This document shows, one piece after another, positions 1 through 5,303 of a stretch of 5,608 nucleotides of DNA. Position numbers and translations under genes: made by a program. Below the pieces are notes generated by a model. The model saw only the letters and a list, made by a program, of their open reading frames with translations. It did not search any database and was not told where the DNA came from. The stretch is from an uncultured Clostridia bacterium (GTDB taxonomy: Bacteria; Bacillota; Clostridia; Oscillospirales; CAG-272), in contig CAJGDZ010000116.1 in NCBI GenBank assembly GCA_904502055.1, positions 1 to 5,608 of the forward strand, given 5' to 3'. How positions within the stretch are numbered: position 1 is the first letter of the stretch; each line of letters starts with the position of its first letter.

Positions 1-307
1 CGTACATCTGAACGATAACTACAGAAACGTAGACGACGACCTTATGGTTGGCGCGATCCACTTCTGGGAGACGCTTGAGTTCTTCTATGAGATGGATATG
101 GTCGGCTACGACGGTTGGCTCAACCTCGACATCTGGCCCTCTTACATCGACGGCCCCGCAGCCCTTCGCGAGAGCATCAAGCGCGTAAGAATGTTTGAAA
201 ATCTCGTCGAGAACCTTCCTCGCGAGGAGATCCGTTCGCTTCAGAGAAAGGGTGACCTTGTCAAGGCTATGGAGATCGTAAGAAAGACCTGCATCAAGGA
301 ATATTGA
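1..307 (+). CDS. Sugar phosphate isomerase/epimerase (xylose isomerase-like TIM barrel), C-terminal part
   Basis: The reading frame is open from base 2 to the TGA at 305-307, so this is the last ~101 residues of a gene that starts left of the window. It opens with VHLNDNYRN, the H-x-N-D pattern that the AP-endonuclease-2/xylose isomerase-like fold uses late in the barrel for divalent metal binding. It continues with a final barrel strand (GWLNLDIWPSY) and an all-helical tail (ALRESIKRVRMFENLVENL and on). This end organisation is typical of sugar isomerases and 3-epimerases of the TIM-barrel superfamily. The family interconverts ketoses and aldoses or epimerises sugar and sugar-phosphate carbons in the cytoplasm; the specific substrate cannot be told from the tail. 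The amidohydrolase gene begins 14 bases downstream on the same strand, so the two are very likely co-transcribed. Fold assignment is fairly confident, the reaction is not. Confidence 0.75.
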   Translation, partial: VHLNDNYRNVDDDLMVGAIHFWETLEFFYEMDMVGYDGWLNLDIWPSYIDGPAALRESIKRVRMFENLVENLPREEIRSLQRKGDLVKAMEIVRKTCIKEY

Positions 308-309
308 TT

Positions 310-315
310 GGAGAG
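310..315 (+). promoter_or_regulatory. Ribosome binding site fixing the amidohydrolase start
   Basis: GGAGAG lies 6 bases before the ATG at 322. An upstream in-frame TTG at 304 overlaps the isomerase stop codon and has no Shine-Dalgarno in front of it, so 322 is the preferred start. Confidence 0.7.
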
Positions 316-321
316 ACCGCA

Positions 322-1095
322 ATGATTATTGATTCACATGCACATTTTTCCGATAAAGCCGTTCTCATTTACGATCCGTCTCTCAGGCGCGTGATCGAGA
401 CTATGGACCGTATGGGTGTGGACTATATGATCCAGTCGCTCGGCAGATCGCTGGGCCCGAACGACCGCCCCGATTTTGACGGATTTGTAGAGGAGTGCGA
501 CCAGATCTTTGAGCAGTCGAATAAGAGAATTTACAGCTATTTCGTTTACAATCCCTTCTGCATCGATTTTTGCCTCAAGCTGATCGAGGATAATCACAAC
601 GATCCTGCTTTTGTGGGTATCAAGATCCATCCGGCGGACAACAACTGCTACGCCGATGACGAGCGTTACCGCCCCATTTATGAGACGGCAAAGAAGTACG
701 GTCTTCCCATTCTGTCTCACACCTGGGCTCTGACCTCCAATCCCAAGCAGAAGTTCTCGGTGCCCGAGCGCTTTGAGAGATTCCTTGAGGAGTATCCCGA
801 GGTCAACTTTATCTTCGGTCATTCGGGTGGAAGAGTTGAGGGCATCAAGACCGCCGTGGAGATCGGAACGCGCCATAAGAACGCGTACTACGATATTGCG
901 GGCGACATCTACGATCGCCGTCTGATCGAGTATATTGCCGGTCACGTCGGCGCCGATCACCTTCTGTTTGGTAGTGATGTTCCGTGGTTTGACCCGGCAA
1001 GCCAAATGGGTATGGTTCTCGGAGCGGATCTTACGACCGAGGAAAAGGCACTCATTCTCGGTGAAAACGCCTCAAAGCTGTTTAATATCAAATAA
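322..1095 (+). CDS. Amidohydrolase-2 family metal-dependent hydrolase
   Basis: A 257-residue cytoplasmic TIM-barrel hydrolase. It starts with MIIDSHAHF, giving the H-x-H metal-binding pair (H6, H8). Later family landmarks follow in order: GIKIHP at 99-104 (H103), LPILSHTW at 128-135 (H133), FIFGHSGG at 163-170 (H167) and LLFGSDVPW at 214-222, whose D219 is the expected catalytic and metal-binding aspartate. This is the pattern of PF04909, which holds lactonases such as L-rhamnono-gamma-lactonase, hydratases and decarboxylases. Length suits the smaller members. The start at 322 is chosen because of a good GGAGAG six bases upstream and because the protein then begins directly with the metal motif. 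It follows the sugar isomerase gene by 14 bases, so a role in sugar acid or sugar lactone breakdown is a reasonable inference, but the substrate is unknown. A strong hairpin terminator follows at once. Confidence 0.88.
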   Translation: MIIDSHAHFSDKAVLIYDPSLRRVIETMDRMGVDYMIQSLGRSLGPNDRPDFDGFVEECDQIFEQSNKRIYSYFVYNPFCIDFCLKLIEDNHNDPAFVGIKIHPADNNCYADDERYRPIYETAKKYGLPILSHTWALTSNPKQKFSVPERFERFLEEYPEVNFIFGHSGGRVEGIKTAVEIGTRHKNAYYDIAGDIYDRRLIEYIAGHVGADHLLFGSDVPWFDPASQMGMVLGADLTTEEKALILGENASKLFNIK

Positions 1096-1096
1096 G

Positions 1097-1130
1097 AAAA
1101 AACAACCGCACGTTAGTGCGGTTGTTTTTT
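1097..1130. terminator. Bidirectional rho-independent terminator between convergent operons
   Basis: A perfect 15-bp inverted repeat (arms 1097-1111 and 1116-1130) has a GTTA loop. The inner stem is GC-rich (CAACCGCAC/GTGCGGTTG) and the outer part is A6/T6. Read on either strand it gives a stable hairpin followed by a U run. It sits one base after the amidohydrolase stop and immediately after the minus-strand ATPase, whose TAA (1131-1129) overlaps the end of the right arm. It should therefore end both the rightward operon and the leftward ABC operon. Confidence 0.95.
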
Positions 1131-1695
1131 ATAATTGTACGATTCTTGCCTCCAGAAGCTCGGCTTCCTCTCGATTGTGGGTGATCAAAATCACAGCGTG
1201 CGATCTTGCATACTCGCGAATAAGGTCCAGCAGAGGGGCTTTTGTGGCTTCGTCCACGGCAGAGAAGGGCTCGTCAAGCAAAAGAAGATCACCGCCGTAA
1301 GCGAGCGCTCTGGCAAGCGCCACACGTTGTGCCATACCGCCCGAAAGCTCGTGCGGATATTTGTGAAGATGGTTTTCAAGACCGACCGACGCAAGCCATG
1401 CTTCGGCAACACTGTCAGCTTCCCCGCCGTCAAGCACGGCTGCCACGTTTTGCTTTACCGTTAGCCAGTCGAAAAGGCGAGGCTCCTGGAATTTGACCGA
1501 AACGCGCGTAAACGTGCTCTCGACCTCACCCGAATCGGGCTTGATGAGCCCAGCAAGCACACGCAAAAAGGTGGTCTTGCCAATGCCCGAGGCACCCATC
1601 AGCGCCGTGCAGCCGGTATCCTCGCAAAAGAGGGAGAAGTTTTCAAGAACGGGCTTTCCGCCAAGGGTTACGCATAGATTATTCACCTTGAGCAT
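1129..1695 (-). CDS. ABC transporter ATP-binding protein (nitrate/sulfonate/taurine type)
   Basis: A 188-residue nucleotide-binding subunit that would sit on the inner face of the membrane and power the adjacent permease. All motifs are present in order: Walker A GASGIGKT (34-41), Q-loop glutamine Q70 in VKFQEPRLFDW, signature LSGGMAQ (117-123), Walker B LLLLDEP (137-143) with E142, D-loop SAVD (145-148) and H-loop H173 in ILITHNREEAE. The FQEPRLFDWLTV stretch after the Q-loop is typical of SsuB/TauB-like subunits. The start at 1695 is supported by AAGGAGGG at 1702-1709, six bases upstream and inside the end of the permease gene; the two genes overlap by 17 bases. The protein is short: SsuB/TauB proteins are usually around 240-260 residues, and here the chain stops about 15 residues after the H-loop. 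It should still be catalytically complete. It is last in a four-gene operon. Confidence 0.93.
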   Translation of the reverse strand: MLKVNNLCVTLGGKPVLENFSLFCEDTGCTALMGASGIGKTTFLRVLAGLIKPDSGEVESTFTRVSVKFQEPRLFDWLTVKQNVAAVLDGGEADSVAEAWLASVGLENHLHKYPHELSGGMAQRVALARALAYGGDLLLLDEPFSAVDEATKAPLLDLIREYARSHAVILITHNREEAELLEARIVQL

Positions 1696-2458
1696 AGGTG
1701 GCCCTCCTTATCTCTCGTTTTCCCAATGCCCGAAAGGACAGCGTGACCAGCTTTTCAATGACAAGACTGAGAAGCACGACCACCAGTGTCCAGGCAAACA
1801 GATCGGGCGTTTCCAGGTAGATTTTGGCCTCATAAAGCTGCTTTCCGATCGAAACGGGCGAAACCGCCAGGATCTCGGCGGCAACGCCGGCCTTCCACGC
1901 CATGCCGATCGAGGTTTTGCACGCCGAAAGAAAATACGGCGTGACGGTGGGTAAGTATAAAAGGCGAAGGCGTTTTCCAAAGGGAAGAGTGAAGACGCGG
2001 CAAACCTCGGTCAGCTCCTTGTCGAACGCGCCGATACCGTCGGAAACTGCCGCCCAAACGACGGGAAGAACGATCAGCATCGAAATGAAAACGGGAAGCG
2101 CGGACGAGCCCAGCCACAAAAGTGCCAGAATAACAAAAGAAGCGACAGGCGTCGCTTTGATAACCGAGAGAAGCGGATAAAAAAGCCGCCGCAAGAAGGG
2201 GATATTTGAGGTGAGAAGTGCCAGAAGCACGCCCGAGAGAAGGGCAAGAAGAATGCCGAAAACCACGCGCAGGATGCTTCGGAGCACGATGAGCCAGAAG
2301 TCGGCGGTGAGGGCAAGCTCCCAAAGTCGCTCAAGCACGGTGAGCGGAGACGGGAGCAAAAGCTCCCGTCCCATTCGGATCGCTCCCAGCCACCAAAGGG
2401 CCAGCCAGAAGGCAAGCACCAAAAGCGTACCGCCGAGCGATTTTAAGAATTTTTTCAT
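1679..2458 (-). CDS. ABC transporter permease (BPD-type, SsuC/TauC-like)
   Basis: A 259-residue integral membrane protein with about six hydrophobic segments, at roughly residues 9-25, 57-83, 92-115, 118-138, 175-198 and 221-240. Between the fourth and fifth lies the EAA loop that docks the ATPase, around 147-190 (DKELTEVCRVF ... LYLPTVTPYF ... GMAWKAGVAAEIL). This is the standard form of binding-protein-dependent permeases of the sulfonate/nitrate/taurine class. I place the start at 2458 (MKKFLKSLGG), four bases after the substrate-binding protein stop (TAA ATTT ATG). A farther in-frame ATG at 2497 would overlap the upstream gene by 35 bases and add a polar, unconserved-looking tail. Neither start has a clear Shine-Dalgarno, so translation is probably coupled to the upstream gene. 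The gene's end overlaps the ATPase start. The transported substrate is not evident. Confidence 0.92.
   Translation of the reverse strand: MKKFLKSLGGTLLVLAFWLALWWLGAIRMGRELLLPSPLTVLERLWELALTADFWLIVLRSILRVVFGILLALLSGVLLALLTSNIPFLRRLFYPLLSVIKATPVASFVILALLWLGSSALPVFISMLIVLPVVWAAVSDGIGAFDKELTEVCRVFTLPFGKRLRLLYLPTVTPYFLSACKTSIGMAWKAGVAAEILAVSPVSIGKQLYEAKIYLETPDLFAWTLVVVLLSLVIEKLVTLSFRALGKREIRRATYAQGE
1702..1709 (-). promoter_or_regulatory. Ribosome binding site of the ATPase gene, inside the permease gene
   Basis: AAGGAGGG on the minus strand, six bases before the ATG at 1695. It lies within the last codons of the permease, a usual arrangement for balanced, coupled translation of two transporter subunits. 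Confidence 0.8.
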
Positions 2459-2462
2459 AAAT

Positions 2463-3509
2463 TTACTGTGCGGAGACAGGGACAAAGTAGAAGTCATCTG
2501 CCGGAAGAGCGCCGCCTACCGATGCGGCCTTGAAATTATACATCGTTTCAAGGAACGCGGAAAGCGCGGTCTTCATCTCAGCACCGTCGACATAAACGAT
2601 ATTGCACGAGGGAATGGCCTTGGCCGCAACGGGAGCCGCACCGGTGTAGATGCCGAGCGCCACGACCATTTCAGAAGCCTCGGCGGGATTTTGATTCACA
2701 AATTCGATCGAAGCCTTGTATTCCTTAAGGAATTTCACGACCTCGTTTGTGTGTGCTTTCAAAAATTCGTTGCGAACTACGATACAGCCCTGAACCAGCG
2801 AATCGCTGCCAATCGCGTTTTTCCACTCGGCAGTGAGGTCAAGCGCAACCGTAAGGCTTGCGTTTTTGCTCATAGCCACTGTAAGAACAGGCTGGGGAAG
2901 AACGGCAAGCATACCCTGCTCAGAAGCGGCAACCGCGCTCATAAGTGCGGCGGGCTGGGCATACGTGGTATCAATGGTTACGTTTACACCGGCGGCCTTG
3001 CAGATAGCCTCAAAGATGAAGGCGGGATTTTGCGCGGGGCAGTAAACGGTCTTGCCCTCGAGATCGGCAAGCGTGCTTACCGTGTCGCCGTTTTCTACAA
3101 CGTAAAGCACACCAAGCGTGTTGAGAGCCAGCACGCTGACCGCGCCCTCGGTCTTGTTGTAAAGCGTGGAAGCGGCGTTGGTGGGCAGAGCGGCAATGTC
3201 GATCTCGCCCTTAATAAGGCCGGCATTGATGAGGGCGGCGTCGGTTTCAACCTTAAAGCTGTAATTCAGCGCGGCATTGCCGGCGGCGTGGTCGCTCATC
3301 AGCTTGGCGGCGCCGAAGCCCGTGGTTCCGTTGAGCACCGAGATGCGAATGGGAAGGGCGGTGTCAAGCGTGGCGGGCGTTTCGGGAATGTTGTCCGGGG
3401 TCGTAGTATCGGGAGTTGTGCTTTCGCTCGGCGTATTGCCGCAGGCGACAAGGGTGAGTGCCATCAGAATGGCAAGAACAAGTGTGAATATGCGTTTTGT
3501 GTTTTTCAT
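2463..3509 (-). CDS. ABC transporter substrate-binding lipoprotein (NMT1/SsuA-like)
   Basis: A 348-residue secreted lipoprotein that would be tethered to the outer face of the membrane and deliver ligand to the adjacent permease. The N-terminus has lysines/arginine (KNTKR), a hydrophobic core (residues 7-21) and a lipobox LVAC, with C23 as the expected lipidated cysteine. A Ser/Thr/Pro/Asp-rich linker (24-50, with TTPD repeated) leads to the periplasmic-binding-protein type II domain from about residue 52 (LPIRISVLNGTTGFGAAKL). Features such as GEIDIAALPTNAA (101-113), LNTLGVLYVVENG (129-141) and LADLEGKTVYCP (148-159) match the general layout of NMT1/THI5-like binding proteins. The start at 3509 is preferred over an ATG at 3545 because it gives a proper signal peptide and has AAAAGGA nine bases upstream. 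It follows the regulator by 28 bases and precedes the permease by 4. Ligand unknown. Confidence 0.92.
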   Translation of the reverse strand: MKNTKRIFTLVLAILMALTLVACGNTPSESTTPDTTTPDNIPETPATLDTALPIRISVLNGTTGFGAAKLMSDHAAGNAALNYSFKVETDAALINAGLIKGEIDIAALPTNAASTLYNKTEGAVSVLALNTLGVLYVVENGDTVSTLADLEGKTVYCPAQNPAFIFEAICKAAGVNVTIDTTYAQPAALMSAVAASEQGMLAVLPQPVLTVAMSKNASLTVALDLTAEWKNAIGSDSLVQGCIVVRNEFLKAHTNEVVKFLKEYKASIEFVNQNPAEASEMVVALGIYTGAAPVAAKAIPSCNIVYVDGAEMKTALSAFLETMYNFKAASVGGALPADDFYFVPVSAQ

Positions 3510-3518
3510 AGTGGTTTT

Positions 3519-3525
3519 TCCTTTT
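3519..3525 (-). promoter_or_regulatory. Ribosome binding site fixing the lipoprotein start
   Basis: AAAAGGA on the minus strand, nine bases before the ATG at 3509. It favours this start over the in-frame ATG at 3545, which would place 12 polar residues before the signal peptide and overlap the regulator gene. Confidence 0.6.
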
Positions 3526-3537
3526 CTGTGGGGGATA

Positions 3538-4209
3538 TCAGGCATACGATTCGATCATGCCTCTTCGGTCAAGGAGGGTAATGGTCTTGGCCTCCTTCTT
3601 GATGTAACCTTCCTCGGTGAATTTGTCAAACACACGGTAAAGCGAGGCTCTGCCGATGTTGAGCATTTCCGAGAGAGAATTGGCGCTGATGGTCATCGAA
3701 AAGCCGTCAGCGGGGCAGTGCGAGCACAGGAAGAATGCCAGCTTTCTCTCGGGGGATCCTGCGGTAAAGCAGGAGATCTTGGAGTTGAGATAGCAGATCT
3801 TGTCGGAAAGACAGCGAATGTAGTTGGCGGCAAAGGTCGGGTTTGTCTCTGTGAGCGGCAGAATGTCCTTGGCGTCTAAAAAGAGGACGCGGCAGGATTT
3901 CTTGGCCGTGATGATGCTGACATAGCGACTGCGAGAGCCAAACAGTGTTGCCAGGCCGAAAACATCGTTCTTGGCAAAGCTGCGGAGCAAAACGCCGTTC
4001 TGACTGTCGACCGAATGGACGGTGGCCGTACCCGACAGAAAGATGCCGAGCTTTTTATCGGTATTCTCGGGCGAGAAGATAATGTCGCCCGATTTGAAGG
4101 TTTGCGTCTCGGTTTCGGGGGAGGTCAGAAGGGACAGAATGGTTTCGCCGGAAATTCCACAAAACAAGGGGGTAGTCTGAAGTTGAGTGATGATCGCTTC
4201 TTTTTTCAT
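3538..4209 (-). CDS. Crp/Fnr-family transcriptional regulator
   Basis: A 223-residue cytoplasmic DNA-binding protein. Residues ~14-120 form the cNMP-type beta-roll (PLFCGISGETI, FKSGDIIF, LGIFLSGTATVH, FGLATLFG). Residues ~122-147 form the dimerisation helix, and ~152-215 the Crp-type winged helix-turn-helix (ISANSLSEMLNIGRASLYRVFDKF, then GYIKK). Aligned by eye with E. coli CRP, cAMP contacts E72 and R82 fall on L and Y, so cAMP is unlikely to be the effector. In the recognition helix R180 and R185 equivalents are kept (R187, R192), while E181 is replaced by A188. There are seven cysteines (17, 106, 133, 139, 147, 162, 165), but not the N-terminal cysteine cluster of FNR. AGGAGG five bases before the ATG (4215-4220) supports the start. 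It is the first gene of the importer operon and probably controls it and itself. Confidence 0.93.
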   Translation of the reverse strand: MKKEAIITQLQTTPLFCGISGETILSLLTSPETETQTFKSGDIIFSPENTDKKLGIFLSGTATVHSVDSQNGVLLRSFAKNDVFGLATLFGSRSRYVSIITAKKSCRVLFLDAKDILPLTETNPTFAANYIRCLSDKICYLNSKISCFTAGSPERKLAFFLCSHCPADGFSMTISANSLSEMLNIGRASLYRVFDKFTEEGYIKKEAKTITLLDRRGMIESYA

Positions 4210-4241
4210 ATTTGCCTCCTAAATGTCTCTTTGGATACATT

Positions 4242-4270
4242 ATTATAACATGCGTGTCGAGTTTTGTCAA
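4242..4270 (-). promoter_or_regulatory. Sigma-A promoter of the regulator/ABC operon
   Basis: On the minus strand a perfect -35 TTGACA (4270-4265) is followed by a 17-bp spacer and a perfect -10 TATAAT (4247-4242), preceded by the extended -10 motif TGT. The transcription start would be near 4235, giving a leader of about 25 bases that contains the AGGAGG site of the regulator. This matches the vegetative consensus at all 12 hexamer positions. Confidence 0.9.
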
Positions 4271-4271
4271 G

Positions 4272-4293
4272 GTGGAAAAACGTTTTTTTTCAC
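4272..4293. promoter_or_regulatory. Imperfect palindrome between divergent promoters, possible regulator operator
   Basis: The stretch has arms GTGGAAAAA (4272-4280) and TTTTTTCAC (4285-4293) around CGTT, with one G/T mismatch in nine pairs. The length and form (GTG...CAC ends, 22 bp overall) resemble Crp/Fnr-family operators. It lies directly upstream of the -35 box of the minus-strand promoter, centred about 47 bases before its predicted start. Part of the symmetry comes from A and T runs, which lowers its weight. Confidence 0.35.
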
Positions 4294-4320
4294 GAAATCG
4301 GGTAAATTTTTTTATCTCAC

Positions 4321-4349
4321 TTGATTTGTCGGGAGAAATCGTGTATAAT
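4321..4349 (+). promoter_or_regulatory. Sigma-A promoter of the nucleotidyltransferase-galE operon
   Basis: TTGATT (4321-4326), a 17-bp spacer and a perfect -10 TATAAT (4344-4349). The start would be near 4356, leaving a leader of about 28 bases with an AAAGGAG ribosome site (4369-4375), eight bases before the ATG at 4384. Confidence 0.82.
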
Positions 4350-4383
4350 AAGAAATGAATAAAAAAGAAAAGGAGTTTTTCTT

Positions 4384-5286
4384 ATGACACTTGTGGTTTT
4401 GGCAGCGGGAATGGGTTCTCGCTACGGCGGAATGAAGCAGATCGATCCCATCACGGAGAACGGTGAATTTATCATCGATTTCTCGGTGTACGATGCGATC
4501 AAGGCGGGCTTTGATAAGGTGGTCTTTATCATCAAGGAAGAGATGCTTGACGACTTTAAGGAAACGGTCGGTAAGAGAGTTTCCCCCTTTATTAAGGTCG
4601 ATTATGCATTCCAAAAGATGGACAAGAATGTCCCTGCCGATAAGCTTACCCCGGGTAGAACCAAGCCTTGGGGCACTACGCACGCGCTTCTGTGCGCAAA
4701 GGACAAGGTGACCGATAACTTCGCGGTCCTCAATGCGGATGACTTCTACGGAAGAGGTGCCTTTATGGCGATTGCCGACTTTTTGAAGAACGCCAAGGAT
4801 ACGCCCGACAATATGCACGCGGCGATGGTTGGCTACGTATTGGGCAACACGCTGACCGAGAACGGCACGGTTTCGCGCGGTGTTTGTGTGGTTGAGGACG
4901 GCATGCTGAAGGAGATCGTGGAGCGCACCAAGATCGCGCCCGACGGTGAGACGGCGGCCTTCTACGAGGGTGACGTAAAGACGGCCCTTCCTTACGATAC
5001 TATGGTTTCGATGAATTTCTGGGGCTTCACGCCGTCGATCTTCTCGTATCTGGAAAAGAGCTTTGCGGCTTTCCTTGACAAGACGGAGGGGGATCCGCTC
5101 AAGCGCGAGTGCTACCTGCCTATGACGGTAGGCGAGGCAATGGCAGACGGCGTTTGCGACGTCAAGGCCTATAAGACCGATGCCAAGTGGTACGGCGTTA
5201 CCTACGGTGAGGATAAGGCTGCCGTTATGAAGGGCATCCGTTCCTTCATTGATATGGGTGAGTATCCGAACGGTCTTTGGAAATAA
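4384..5286 (+). CDS. Sugar-1-phosphate nucleotidyltransferase (NTP_transferase family)
   Basis: A complete 300-residue cytoplasmic enzyme of the GT-A fold. It should couple a sugar 1-phosphate to an NTP to give an NDP-sugar and pyrophosphate. The N-terminus carries the nucleotide-binding signature LAAGMGSRYGGMKQ (6-19), a variant of G-x-G-T/S-R-x-x-P/x-K. GTTHALLCAKD (97-107) is the second nucleotide-binding loop, and LNADDFYG (116-123) provides the Asp pair expected to bind Mg2+. MNFWGF (210-215) probably carries the second metal/substrate contact, and WYGVTYGEDK (269-278) lies near the end. Length is usual for the stand-alone group found beside galE in Clostridia and Bifidobacterium, where such enzymes act as UTP-hexose-1-phosphate uridylyltransferases. 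UTP and hexose or N-acetylhexosamine 1-phosphate are the likely substrates here, inferred from the galE neighbour 17 bases downstream. It has its own promoter and ribosome site. Confidence 0.87.
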   Translation: MTLVVLAAGMGSRYGGMKQIDPITENGEFIIDFSVYDAIKAGFDKVVFIIKEEMLDDFKETVGKRVSPFIKVDYAFQKMDKNVPADKLTPGRTKPWGTTHALLCAKDKVTDNFAVLNADDFYGRGAFMAIADFLKNAKDTPDNMHAAMVGYVLGNTLTENGTVSRGVCVVEDGMLKEIVERTKIAPDGETAAFYEGDVKTALPYDTMVSMNFWGFTPSIFSYLEKSFAAFLDKTEGDPLKRECYLPMTVGEAMADGVCDVKAYKTDAKWYGVTYGEDKAAVMKGIRSFIDMGEYPNGLWK

Positions 5287-5303
5287 AAAAAGGAGCGTTT
5301 ACT

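Noticed and set aside
24..43. A gene start at the ATG at 44 rather than a partial gene
   Set aside because: The frame is open and protein-like (HLNDNYRNVDDD) back to the window edge, and there is no ribosome site before 44, so the gene enters from the left.
334..1005. Minus-strand open frame of 223 codons
   Set aside because: It is antisense to the amidohydrolase, whose metal-binding motifs are all intact; no ribosome site or family motif is seen in the antisense product.
2211..3581. Plus-strand open frame of 456 codons, the longest in the window
   Set aside because: It lies opposite the lipoprotein and permease genes, which have clear signal peptide, family motifs and operon spacing. Its product is a basic, low-complexity, motif-free sequence, so it is a by-product of codon use on the other strand.
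4321..4325. TTGAT as an FNR half-site
   Set aside because: The matching ATCAA four bases later is absent; the bases are better explained as part of the -35 box.
4312..4818. Minus-strand open frame of 168 codons over the nucleotidyltransferase start
   Set aside because: It runs through the rightward promoter and the conserved nucleotide-binding motif on the other strand; no recognisable domain or ribosome site.
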